Shown: positions 17,752 to 26,481 of the stretch, one piece after another
Position numbering within the stretch: position 1 is the stretch's first letter
Layout: every line of letters begins with the position of its first letter
Assembly (NCBI RefSeq): GCF_017353175.1
Contig: NZ_JAFMYW010000002.1
Coordinates: 434,001-498,000 of the forward strand
Source of the DNA: Fibrella forsythiae
GTDB lineage: Bacteria > Bacteroidota > Bacteroidia > Cytophagales > Spirosomataceae
Reading direction: 5' to 3'
DNA: 64,000 nt
Position numbers and translations under genes: made by a program
The notes under the pieces: generated by a model
The model's input: the letters and a program-made list of their open reading frames with translations, nothing else
Databases searched by the model: none
What the model was told of the DNA's origin: nothing

Positions 17752-19412
17752 TAGTTCGTTGCGTTGAACAGCCGTTCGCCACCAATCCAGGTCTGGCGCA
17801 CTTTCACGCCACGTAACTGCTCATTGGGCGCTTTCATAATGTCTTTATCGAGAATAACGAAATCGGCCTGTTTGCCGGGGGCAATGCTGCCCCGCAGGCT
17901 GTCTTCAAAACAGGCGTAGGCAGCCCATCGGGTCATAGCCAGAAGTGCTTCTTTACGCGAAACGGCGTTCTCGGGCTGGTAGCCGCCTTTCGGAAAGTTT
18001 TTGGCATCCTGCCGGGCTACGGCCGCATGGAAACCAAATAACGGATTGACGTATTCGACGGGGAAATCGCTGCCGAAGGTGATGTAGCCGTTCTGCTTCA
18101 TCAGATCCCTGAAGGCATAGGCGCTCTTTACCCGAACGGCCCCCAGCCGCTCGCCAGCCCAGTACATATCGGAGGTGGCGTGGGTGGGCTGCACGGATGG
18201 AATAATGGAGTAGCGACCAAACAATTGCACGTCTTCCGGCGAAACAACCTGTGCGTGTTCAATGCGCCAGCGGCGATCATTTTTTGTCTTCAGGTACGTT
18301 CCGTAGATGCTCAACATCAGGTGATTCGCCGAGTCGCCAATGCAGTGCGTGTTGGCCTGGAAACCACTATTGGCGATCAGCTTCGTTACCCGGTCCAGTT
18401 CAGAAGGGCTCAAGAGCAGAAAACCGCTAGTCTCGGGTCGGTCAGAATAAGGTTTTCGCAGGCAGGCACCGCGCGACCCCAGCGCCCCGTCAGCATACAG
18501 TTTGAACGACTTGACCGTCAGACGATCGGTTTGGTAGGGGCCACGCTTCAGGTAATAATCCAGGTTTGCTTCGCCCAGGCTAATCATGGCGTAATCGCGG
18601 ATGTTGAGCTTTTTCTCGTGATGTAGCTTATCTACCAGCTCAATGTCAGTGCGGTTTAACCCGGCATCAGACACCGTGGTCAGACCTAGTTCGAGGCATA
18701 CTTTTTCGGCAGCCTGTAGCATCCCGGTTTTGGCAGCTTCGTCGGGCTGGGGAATAACGCGCCGGATTACCTGCATGGCGTTATCCACCAATACGCCTGT
18801 CGGCTGTGAGCCTGCCAGTACCACTTCGCCACCCGGCATGGCGGTTGAACCAGTAACCCGGGCCAGTTTAAGTGCTTTATCATTTACCAGCAGTGCATGG
18901 CCGTCAATGCGGGTCAGGGCTACGGGAATGTTCGGAAAGGCATCGTTCAGTAGTTTATTGGTCGGGAAACCGCGTACGGGTGAGTCGCTGGCAGGCCAGT
19001 CGTTCTGATCCCAGCCGCGGCCAATAATCCAGAGGGCATCCGGGTGTTTGGCATGATAGTCTTTCAGGCGGGTTACGATTTCCTGATAGGATGTTGCGCC
19101 AACGAGATCGGCTTGTGACAGCATTTGCCCGAGCCCGAGAAAGTGGGCGTGCGGATCGTAAAAGCCAGGATAAACGGGTTGACCGTGCAAATCGATGATG
19201 CTGTCGGAGCGATAATCGTTCAGGATGGATTCAGAAGTTCCGGTAGCTACGAAATTGCCTTTATCAACAGCAAAGGCCTGAGTTACGGTAAAGGCCGAAT
19301 CGGCCGTGTAAACGGTAGCATTGGTGAAGATAAAGTCGACAGAGCGGCGTGATGAACAGGCTGCTAACAGAATGATAGCGACCAGGCAAAGACAAATAGA
19401 GGTTCTACGCAT
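17751..19412 (-). CDS. Amidohydrolase family lipoprotein (YtcJ-like)
   Basis: The 553-residue product belongs to the metal-dependent amidohydrolase-3 (YtcJ-like) group. The ATG at 19412 is chosen over the open frame to 19466 because it begins a clean lipoprotein signal (MRRTSICLCLVAIILLAAC). Metal and catalytic motifs are visible: 'DPHAHFLG' (HxH), 'NTHCIGDSANH', 'IEHAQVV', and 'FGSDFPVE' (Asp). Family members hydrolyse amide-like bonds of diverse substrates, so the exact reaction is unknown. Its stop codon touches the start of the Rpn pseudogene. Confidence 0.88.
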   Translation of the reverse strand: MRRTSICLCLVAIILLAACSSRRSVDFIFTNATVYTADSAFTVTQAFAVDKGNFVATGTSESILNDYRSDSIIDLHGQPVYPGFYDPHAHFLGLGQMLSQADLVGATSYQEIVTRLKDYHAKHPDALWIIGRGWDQNDWPASDSPVRGFPTNKLLNDAFPNIPVALTRIDGHALLVNDKALKLARVTGSTAMPGGEVVLAGSQPTGVLVDNAMQVIRRVIPQPDEAAKTGMLQAAEKVCLELGLTTVSDAGLNRTDIELVDKLHHEKKLNIRDYAMISLGEANLDYYLKRGPYQTDRLTVKSFKLYADGALGSRGACLRKPYSDRPETSGFLLLSPSELDRVTKLIANSGFQANTHCIGDSANHLMLSIYGTYLKTKNDRRWRIEHAQVVSPEDVQLFGRYSIIPSVQPTHATSDMYWAGERLGAVRVKSAYAFRDLMKQNGYITFGSDFPVEYVNPLFGFHAAVARQDAKNFPKGGYQPENAVSRKEALLAMTRWAAYACFEDSLRGSIAPGKQADFVILDKDIMKAPNEQLRGVKVRQTWIGGERLFNATN

Positions 19413-19521
19413 GGAGAGTTTGATGACAGATTGAACAAACTTACCAGAATCAGGTACGTTAGCCAATGCTTAGAACAGCAACAGGCAATGCTTTTTGCTC
19501 TACTTTTACATTAATTGTCAA

Positions 19522-19634
19522 TAGTAGTCATTACGCCACGCTGTCATTTGCTGTTTCAGGAAGAATGACAATCAATGACGGCGTAGCGTAATGACTCTAC
19601 TGACAGCGAAGCTATAATGTCAGCGAAGCTATAA
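19522..19634. repeat. Imperfect palindrome and tandem repeat upstream of tolC-like gene
   Basis: An imperfect inverted repeat (about 19522-19550 against 19575-19601) is followed by two copies of CAGCGAAGCTATAA (19604-19617 and 19621-19634). It occupies the divergent gap between the amidohydrolase and TolC-type genes. Its right half (19575-19595) recurs at 44478-44498 with two differences. Confidence 0.55.
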
Positions 19635-19667
19635 AGTACCACTTCTTCATTTAACCAGTATCGCTCG

Positions 19668-21062
19668 ATGCGCCTCTTAGTTACACTCTTCTTTTCGTTT
19701 TCAATAACCGTTTCAATTGCCCAGCAGAAGCCGTTCCAAAACCCTGTACAACGGGCGCTGCGAAATGCCTATATAACGCAACAGGGTGAGCAACTTCTTC
19801 TGGCCGACGCCATTGCGGCTGCGCTGGCAAACAACTATCAGATCAAGGGCCTGCAAACGCAGGAACAGATTGCCCGCAACGAACGTATTCCGGCCAACGC
19901 AGGGTTCTACCCGCTAATTACGGGCAACGTAAGCACTAACGGCAGCAAACAAAACGTCAATCAAACGTTTGTCGATAACATCCGTCCTCCGCAAACCCTG
20001 AACGGCATTTTTAACCGGACAACCACGGCGGGGGTAAACCTGAACTGGACGGTATTCAACGGGCTGGCCAACTTTGCCACCTACGAACGCTTTGGCGAGC
20101 TGGTGCGCATTAGTGAGGTAAACACACGAGCCAGCGTTGAGCAGACCATCGCCAATGTAGCCACGGCTTATTACGATGTGGTGCGGCAACTGCAACAACT
20201 GCTCTCGTTCCGGCAGGCGCTCGATATCTCCCGCGACCGGCTCGAACTGGCAAAGGCAAACTATGAAGTAGGTACACGCTCGAAAGTAGATTATCTGACA
20301 GCCCAGGTCGATTACAACGCGGATAGCGTAACCCTGCTAACGCAGGAACAGAGCCTGCGGTCAGCCAAGGTATTGCTGAATACACTGATCGTTCGTGATC
20401 CACTGACCGATTTCGCTGTTCGGGATACAATCCTCGTTAATCCAACGGTGAGCATCGACCAGATCCGCCAGCAGATGGCGAGCAATAATCCGCTTCTGGT
20501 GGCGGCCGCGCTGAACCGACGTGTGGCCGATATTGGCATTCGGCTGGCACGGGCTCAGCGCCAGCCTACGCTCAACCTGCAAACGGGCTATAACTTTACA
20601 TTTATTGATAACGAAGGTGGTTTTGGTGTGGCACAGGGCCGTAACCGGGGATTGACCTATGGCGTTACGGCTGTTGTTCCAATCTTTAATGGGGGTAACC
20701 TCCGCCGCCTCGAAGCCAATGCCCGCGCCAACGCGCTGGCTGCCGAATATCAGCAGTCCGACCAGAAAGTGGTACTTGATCAGGCTGTGGCGCAGACCTT
20801 TACGCAATACCAGAACAGCCTGGCACTACTGAACGTAGAGGTTCAGAACTACAAAATCGCCCTCGAAAACATCGATATCGCCTACGACCGCTACCGTGTA
20901 GGTAATTCAACGCCTGTTGAGTTTCGCGACGTCCAGCGCAGTTCGGTAACCGCTCAGGCTCGTTTGTTCGATGCCGAGTTTAATGCCAAAGCTGCCGAAA
21001 TTGAACTCCTCCGCCTAAGCAGCACCATTAGCCAGACTTTCTTGGGGGCGAAACAGCAGTAA
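19668..21062 (+). CDS. TolC-family outer-membrane efflux channel
   Basis: The 464-residue product has a signal peptide (cut after about residue 18, SIAQQ) and two repeated outer-membrane-factor halves of long amphipathic helices (about 40-235 and 260-455), as in TolC. Family cues are 'LLLADAIAAALANNYQIK', 'RLELAKANYEVGTRSKVDYL' and 'YDRYRVGNSTPVEFRDVQRS'. These proteins form trimeric channels that carry substrates from RND, ABC or MFS pumps across the outer membrane. No inner-membrane pump or adaptor gene is adjacent. Confidence 0.92.
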   Translation: MRLLVTLFFSFSITVSIAQQKPFQNPVQRALRNAYITQQGEQLLLADAIAAALANNYQIKGLQTQEQIARNERIPANAGFYPLITGNVSTNGSKQNVNQTFVDNIRPPQTLNGIFNRTTTAGVNLNWTVFNGLANFATYERFGELVRISEVNTRASVEQTIANVATAYYDVVRQLQQLLSFRQALDISRDRLELAKANYEVGTRSKVDYLTAQVDYNADSVTLLTQEQSLRSAKVLLNTLIVRDPLTDFAVRDTILVNPTVSIDQIRQQMASNNPLLVAAALNRRVADIGIRLARAQRQPTLNLQTGYNFTFIDNEGGFGVAQGRNRGLTYGVTAVVPIFNGGNLRRLEANARANALAAEYQQSDQKVVLDQAVAQTFTQYQNSLALLNVEVQNYKIALENIDIAYDRYRVGNSTPVEFRDVQRSSVTAQARLFDAEFNAKAAEIELLRLSSTISQTFLGAKQQ

Positions 21063-21140
21063 AGAGTACTTAAGAATTACGAATGGCTCCGCTCAGGTAC
21101 GTTACCTATGCGGAGCCATTCGTAATTCTTAAGTACTCTT
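21062..21140. terminator. Long perfect bidirectional hairpin
   Basis: Perfect 31-bp arms (21062-21092 and 21110-21140) flank a 17-nt loop that contains CAGGTACGT. It lies between converging tolC-like and topoisomerase genes and overlaps the last codons of the topoisomerase gene. The arm length far exceeds that of an ordinary terminator. Confidence 0.85.
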
Positions 21141-22193
21141 CACCTGATCATGCAGAAAAGCCAGAAGGAGCTTTTCTACGCCGTCGAGGCCGTGGGGGCT
21201 GGTTTGGCGGAAGCGGTTGCGTTTTTCGATGTACGGGTTCAGGTCCTGGCATTCGTAGGCGTCCAGAATCTGCGGGTGAACGTAATGTTTCCGGCAAACA
21301 GTGCGCGTATTGCCCAGCCGGTGCGCTACTTCGTCGAGTACAGTATTGACGTTCTTTTTGGCGTCTTTATCTGTCTGGCAGGGCTCCAGTTCAACCAGTA
21401 GGCGTAGCGCATTGGTGGTGCCCGCCCAGGTGCGGAAATCCTTGGCTGAGAACTCATCGCCCATGGTCTCCTGCAGGTACGTGTTCACCATGCCCGAGTC
21501 GATGCCGTGGCGATTGCCATCTTCATCAAAGTACTGGAAAAGCTCCTTGCCCGGAATCTCACGGCAGGCTTTTACCAGTTTGGCCAGGCGTTTATCGTGC
21601 AGCGTAATATCGTGGTAAATGCCTTTTTTACCTTTGAAGCTGAAACGCACATCGCTGGTGCTGGTTGTTACATGTCGGTTTTTAAGTGTTGTCAGGCCGT
21701 ACGATCCGTACTCTTTCTCGTACGCCGCGTTACCTACCCGAATCAATGTCTGTTCCATCACGCTCAGGGCAATGGCAATCACTTTGTCATGGTCTAGCTG
21801 GCGGCGGTTAAGGTCTTTGTGAATTCGCTCACGAAGCAGGGGCAGTTTCTCGCCAAAGGCAATCATCCGGTAAAACTTGGTTTCGCTTCGAATGGCATTC
21901 CAGTTGGCGTGGTAGCGGTACTGTTTGCGGCCTTTCGTATCAATGCCGGTTGCCTGCAAATGCCCGTTTGGTTTGGGACAAATCCAGACGTTTTGATAGG
22001 CGGGGGGCAAGGCCATTTTTCGGATACGTTCCAGGGTGGCCTCGTCATCAACAGGCTGGCCTTTCGGGTCGAGGTACTCGTACTGATCTCCACGAGCATG
22101 GCGGGTAAGTCCCGGCATAGTATCGCTGACGTAAACCAGTTTGGCGGCCTTAGCCACGCTGGCCGGGTCTTGCGCTAATTCAAGAAGATTCAT
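21129..22193 (-). CDS. DNA topoisomerase IB
   Basis: Type IB topoisomerases relax supercoils through a transient 3'-phosphotyrosine link. The product is about 354 residues from the ATG at 22193; ATGs at 22229 and 22280 are alternatives. It shows the bacterial TopIB N-terminal domain ('GLTRHARGDQYEYLDPKG', 'ALPPAYQNVWICP', 'GRKQYRYH') and the catalytic core 'KDFRTWAGT' with downstream 'RKHYVHPQILDAY', where the Tyr is the likely nucleophile. The length is normal for bacterial/poxvirus-like TopIB. The last three codons lie inside the bidirectional hairpin. Confidence 0.92.
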   Translation of the reverse strand: MNLLELAQDPASVAKAAKLVYVSDTMPGLTRHARGDQYEYLDPKGQPVDDEATLERIRKMALPPAYQNVWICPKPNGHLQATGIDTKGRKQYRYHANWNAIRSETKFYRMIAFGEKLPLLRERIHKDLNRRQLDHDKVIAIALSVMEQTLIRVGNAAYEKEYGSYGLTTLKNRHVTTSTSDVRFSFKGKKGIYHDITLHDKRLAKLVKACREIPGKELFQYFDEDGNRHGIDSGMVNTYLQETMGDEFSAKDFRTWAGTTNALRLLVELEPCQTDKDAKKNVNTVLDEVAHRLGNTRTVCRKHYVHPQILDAYECQDLNPYIEKRNRFRQTSPHGLDGVEKLLLAFLHDQVKST

Positions 22194-22448
22194 ACCATTT
22201 TGTGTAGCCTTGGATAGGGCCGTTCCCATTAACCCATAATCACCTGCGGAGGTTTTGAGAATGCATACCGATGCGGTCAAGGCGCATATTCAGGAAGTTG
22301 TAGGGGTAAAATGTCACTGGCTTGCCTTTGAATGACAGAATAGTACACAAAGGAGAATATAACAAACAGGAGTTATCCTCCCTATTCGCTTATTTTTGAC
22401 CCTACTTGTTCTACTTTTAATGCTATAAACTTCCGAATTTCCTTTTCC

Positions 22449-24149
22449 ATGAATCAACTCGTTACAACGGATTACATTGTTTTTCTCCTCTACTTCGTCG
22501 GCGTGTCGTCCTACGGGTACTGGATCTATAAACAAAAGAAAACCCACGCCCTTGATACAAAAGACTTTTTCCTGGCCGAAGGGTCGCTGACCTGGTGGGC
22601 CATCGGGGCATCGTTGATTGCCTCCAACATCTCTGCCGAGCAGTTTATCGGGATGTCGGGTAGTGGGTATACGCTGGGTGTAGCTATTGCTGCCTACGAA
22701 TGGCTGGCTGCCATTGCGCTGATCATTGTAGCGGTCTGGTTCATACCCATCTACCTGAAGAACCACATCTTCACGATGCCGCAGTTCCTCAGCACGCGCT
22801 ACAACGAAACGGTGAGTCTGATTATGGCCGTTTTCTGGCTGTTTCTGTACGTATTCGTTAACCTGACGTCGATTCTGTTTCTTGGCGCTCTGGCCCTGTC
22901 GAATCTGGTCGGCACCGATTTGTTTCACCCGATCATTATCGCGCTGAGCATATTCGCCATCATCATCACACTGGGTGGCATGAAGGTAATTGGTTTCACC
23001 GACGTAATTCAGGTGCTGGTGCTGATCATTGGTGGGCTGGTAACAACGTACCTGGCGCTGACTAAAGTGTCGGAAGTACTGGGTGTGGGCAGCGGTGCCA
23101 TCGATGGTTTCAGTGCGATGATCGCCAATGCGGATGATCACTTCCACATGATTTTCGAGAAACCGGGTCCCAACACCTCGCAGGCCGACGTGAACAAATA
23201 CCTCACGCTGCCGGGCATCAGCATGTACCTGGCCGGTCAGTGGATTGTGAACCTGAACTACTGGGGCTGTAACCAGTACATCACCCAGCGGGCGCTTGGT
23301 GCTGACCTGAAAACGGCGCGTACCGGTATCCTGTTTGCCGCTATCCTGAAAATCTTCATGCCACTGGTCGTCATGGTGCCGGGTATTGCCGCCTATGTTA
23401 TCTACAAAAACGGTGGTCTGCAGGCCGAGATGACAACCAACGGAAAAGTAATGGCCGACAACGCTTATTCGGCGGTGTTGACGTTCCTGCCCAGTGGTCT
23501 GAAAGGCCTGTCGGTTGCCGCGCTGACCGCCGCTATTGTGGCGTCGCTGGCCGGTAAAGCCAACTCTATTTCAACCATCTTTACGCTCGATATCTACCAC
23601 AAGTACGTTGATAAAACAGCACCGGAGAAGAAGCTTGTCTGGATTGGTCGGTTAACAATCGTAGCAGCTATGGTCATCTCTATTGCCCTGGCCTGGGGGG
23701 ATGCGCTCGGCATTGGTGGCGAGGGTGGCTTTACGTTCATTCAAAAATATACCGGGTACGTTAGCCCCGGCATTTTCGCCCTGTTTATCCTGGGCTTCTT
23801 CTGGAAACGTACTACCGGTACGGCGGCTATCGTAGGGGTGTTGCTTGGCTTTGCGCTGGCAGTACTGTTCAACAACTACGCGCCAAGCCTGTTTGGTAAC
23901 GAGACCATTCTGTACACGGCCTTTTTCAACAGCGATTCAGGCAATATGGAAATTCCATTCCTGATCTGTATGGGTTGGTCATTCGTGTTCACAGTACTGG
24001 CCATGGTGCTGATCAGCCTGGCCGGTCCGAAGGTGAACCCAAAAGCCTTCGAGATCGATGCAACGATGTTCAAACTGAACCCAACCAGCATTCTGCTGAT
24101 CGTGATCATCTTCATGCTGCTGTCAGTACTATACATCCGGTTCTGGTAG
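22449..24149 (+). CDS. Sodium/solute symporter (SLC5 family)
   Basis: The 566-residue integral membrane protein has about 14 hydrophobic segments and belongs to the SSS family, which uses the sodium gradient to import sugars or similar solutes. Cues are 'AIGASLIASNISAEQFIGMSGSGY' in pieces at about 52-75, 'WIVNLNYWGCNQYITQRALGA' in pieces at about 262-285, and 'SLAGKANSISTIFTLDIYHKY' in pieces at about 364-385. Those stretches are typical of SGLT-like bacterial transporters. The substrate is not clear from context. A long hairpin follows the stop codon. Confidence 0.92.
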   Translation: MNQLVTTDYIVFLLYFVGVSSYGYWIYKQKKTHALDTKDFFLAEGSLTWWAIGASLIASNISAEQFIGMSGSGYTLGVAIAAYEWLAAIALIIVAVWFIPIYLKNHIFTMPQFLSTRYNETVSLIMAVFWLFLYVFVNLTSILFLGALALSNLVGTDLFHPIIIALSIFAIIITLGGMKVIGFTDVIQVLVLIIGGLVTTYLALTKVSEVLGVGSGAIDGFSAMIANADDHFHMIFEKPGPNTSQADVNKYLTLPGISMYLAGQWIVNLNYWGCNQYITQRALGADLKTARTGILFAAILKIFMPLVVMVPGIAAYVIYKNGGLQAEMTTNGKVMADNAYSAVLTFLPSGLKGLSVAALTAAIVASLAGKANSISTIFTLDIYHKYVDKTAPEKKLVWIGRLTIVAAMVISIALAWGDALGIGGEGGFTFIQKYTGYVSPGIFALFILGFFWKRTTGTAAIVGVLLGFALAVLFNNYAPSLFGNETILYTAFFNSDSGNMEIPFLICMGWSFVFTVLAMVLISLAGPKVNPKAFEIDATMFKLNPTSILLIVIIFMLLSVLYIRFW

Positions 24150-24155
24150 GTCGCA

Positions 24156-24255
24156 AGTCGTAAGTCAATAGTCGTAAGTCGATAGTGGCGCTGCCGTATC
24201 ACCAAATTGGGATATAGCAGCGCCACTATCGACTTACGACTATTGACTTACGACT
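24156..24255. terminator. Long perfect hairpin after symporter gene
   Basis: Perfect 39-bp arms (24156-24194 and 24217-24255) with a 22-nt loop fill the gap between symporter and homoserine kinase genes. Each arm contains the unit GTCGTAAGTC-(A/G)-ATAGT repeated. It probably ends the symporter transcript. Confidence 0.8.
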
Positions 24256-24289
24256 AATTCGTACCTTGCGCCTCTAATTGCCTCTTTCC

Positions 24290-25228
24290 GTGAACGAAAT
24301 ACGTGTATTTGCCCCCGCTACTGTGGCCAATGTGGCCTGTGGCTTCGATATATTTGGCTTCGCCGTTGACCAGCCCGGCGACGAAGTGCTACTTCGCTTT
24401 TCTGACGAGCCCGGCGTTCGTATCATCGACATCATTGGCGACGATGGCCGACTGCCGCGCGAGGCTGCCCGGAATACGGCTGGTATTGCCATTCAGGTAT
24501 TTCTGAAAAAAATTGGCCGCACCGACGTTGGTTTTGAGATGGTGCTGACCAAACACATGCCGCTGGGTAGTGGTCTGGGTTCCAGCGCTGCCAGTGCCGT
24601 AGCCGGTGTATTTGCCGCCAATGAACTGCTTGGGCGCCCGCTGGAGACGATCGACCTGCTGCCGTTTGCTATGGAGGGTGAGCGTGTTGCTTGTGGCTCT
24701 GCCCACGCCGATAACGTAGGGCCGTCGCTGTTGGGTGGTTTTGTCGTTGTTCGGTGTTACTCGCCGCTCGACGTCATCAAGATTGAAACACCCGCCAGCC
24801 TGTTTGCCACCCTGGTACATCCTGATGTAGAGGTGAATACGAAAGACGCCCGTTTCATTCTGAAAAATGAAGTGTCGCTAAAAAACGCGATCACCCAGAT
24901 GGGCAACGTGGCGGGGCTGATTGCCGGACTGACCAAACCTGATTATGACCTTATTGGCCGTTCTATGGTCGATGTCATTATCGAGCCGGTTCGGTCAATT
25001 CTGATTCCTGAATTCAATGAAGTGAAACAGGCGGCCCTCGACAATGGCGCGTTAGGCTGTAGTATTTCCGGCTCCGGCCCATCGATGTTTGCGTTGAGCC
25101 GCGATGCTGAAACGGCTCAGCGCGTAGGGCAGGGCATGCAGCAGGCCTTTCTGTCGGTTGGCATTACCAGCGACGTGTATGTATCGGCAATCAATACCGT
25201 TGGTCCGCGCGTATTGAGTGCTGAGTAG
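24290..25228 (+). CDS. thrB: Homoserine kinase
   Basis: Homoserine kinase phosphorylates L-homoserine with ATP in threonine synthesis. The roughly 312-residue product is a GHMP kinase with 'RVFAPATVANVACGFDIFGFA' in pieces at its start, the ATP-binding Gly/Ser loop 'MPLGSGLGSSAASA' (about 92-105) and the C-terminal 'GCSISGSGPSMFAL' motif. No ATG fits the N-terminus; GTG at 24290 gives the usual family start, TTG at 24278 is the alternative. thrA and thrC are not adjacent, so the gene is separated from the rest of the pathway. Confidence 0.92.
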   Translation: MNEIRVFAPATVANVACGFDIFGFAVDQPGDEVLLRFSDEPGVRIIDIIGDDGRLPREAARNTAGIAIQVFLKKIGRTDVGFEMVLTKHMPLGSGLGSSAASAVAGVFAANELLGRPLETIDLLPFAMEGERVACGSAHADNVGPSLLGGFVVVRCYSPLDVIKIETPASLFATLVHPDVEVNTKDARFILKNEVSLKNAITQMGNVAGLIAGLTKPDYDLIGRSMVDVIIEPVRSILIPEFNEVKQAALDNGALGCSISGSGPSMFALSRDAETAQRVGQGMQQAFLSVGITSDVYVSAINTVGPRVLSAE

Positions 25229-25256
25229 CGCTTCCATTCACTTGGGCCAACGTAAA

Positions 25257-25298
25257 CAAGGGGATGGTCTCAGCACGCCTGCTGAGACTATCCCCTTG
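25257..25298. terminator. Hairpin after thrB
   Basis: Arms of 19 bp with one wobble pair (25257-25275 and 25280-25298) lie between converging thrB and the dioxygenase gene and probably terminate both. Confidence 0.85.
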
Positions 25299-25323
25299 CC
25301 ATTTTTCAGACTAACGTACCTGG

Positions 25324-26352
25324 CTACATTGTTTCTCCCGCCCGAAAGATGTCTTCCTGGTCGGGGAGTGACGGGTTCAGAAACACGTCGGCTCCATTCA
25401 GTGAATAGCGTTTGGGTTCATCTGCCGCCCGATGCCGGTGGTGCTTGTACGCACTAACCGATGAATAATGACAGACGTACGACTTACGGGTCATATCGGC
25501 ATTGCGGATTGGATCACCGCCGTGCGCCAGCGACGCGTGCCAAAGCAAAACGTCTCCTTTTTTGATCAGCAGCGTTTTGCGCTCAATGCCGGCTTTCTGG
25601 CAGGCTTCGTCCAGATAGCGGGCAAAATCGTTAGGGTTGTGGGTAGAGTTACCATTAAAGAAAATCCCGTTACCAAAATCGAATTTTTTGAGCTTGTGCG
25701 AGCCTGGGTAGTAATAGAGCGGCCCGGCATCTATCTGAACGTCTTCGAGCGCAATCCAGGCGGCGGCCAGGTGACTGGGGATCTCAGAAACCACGTAGGC
25801 AAAATCCTGATGGGTGGCTTGCTGGCTACCGAACTTGAACAGCAGGCTTTGCATGGCCACCACCCGCTCACCGAAGACGGCCTCCAGAAACGTGACAATG
25901 CTATGATGCAGCATGATCTTCTTGCCGATAATCGATGCATTGTGGAAATCCATAAACTTTATGAATTTACCACCCAGTACTGATTTCGGTAATGCCCGCG
26001 CTTCCTGAACCGGGGCGTGCTGATAGTCGGGCAGGTCGACCCGAATATTGACTTTGTATTGTTCGCTGTTGGCGATCAGCTCTTCCGTTTCGCGCCAGAG
26101 TTGATCTGCCCATTCCGGGGCAATAACCTTGTCGAGCACCACATAGCCATTTTCTTTCCAGAAGTGCAGCTTCTCCGCCATATCGTAAGGCAAGTCGGTG
26201 TACCTGCTGGCAAATTGACGGGCAAATCCATCGATATCGGCGTTCGGCTGATCAATCCAGGGCAGCGTTTCCAGATCAAATTCACGGATAACCGTGGGAG
26301 AGGGCTGAAAAAATCGCTTGATAATCGCTTTTATATTGTATAAACTGATCAT
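25324..26352 (-). CDS. Phytanoyl-CoA dioxygenase family protein
   Basis: The 342-residue product matches the PhyH family of Fe(II)/2-oxoglutarate oxygenases. It has the metal-binding 'THQDFAYV' (HxD) near residue 185, and 'LLWHASLAHGGDPI' supplying the distal His near 285. Members hydroxylate varied lipids and small molecules, so no substrate is assigned. The 9-mer ACGTACCTG (25314-25322) sits just past the stop codon. It stands alone, convergent with thrB. Confidence 0.85.
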   Translation of the reverse strand: MISLYNIKAIIKRFFQPSPTVIREFDLETLPWIDQPNADIDGFARQFASRYTDLPYDMAEKLHFWKENGYVVLDKVIAPEWADQLWRETEELIANSEQYKVNIRVDLPDYQHAPVQEARALPKSVLGGKFIKFMDFHNASIIGKKIMLHHSIVTFLEAVFGERVVAMQSLLFKFGSQQATHQDFAYVVSEIPSHLAAAWIALEDVQIDAGPLYYYPGSHKLKKFDFGNGIFFNGNSTHNPNDFARYLDEACQKAGIERKTLLIKKGDVLLWHASLAHGGDPIRNADMTRKSYVCHYSSVSAYKHHRHRAADEPKRYSLNGADVFLNPSLPDQEDIFRAGETM

Positions 26353-26481
26353 GATATAAAAACGGACTAACTGATTCTATTCACGTTGAAAACAGTATGG
26401 ATCTGAGAAACGAAACGGGCTAAAAAATGCCAGGGCGACAAAATTACGCACTTTAGTAGTACGAAAGAGCCTTTGGTTCGT

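Noticed and set aside
22314-23147. Long open frame opposite the symporter gene (277 codons)
   Set aside because: It is rich in His, Arg, Asp and Gln with no hydrophobic core or motif, which is typical of the reverse of a membrane-protein gene.
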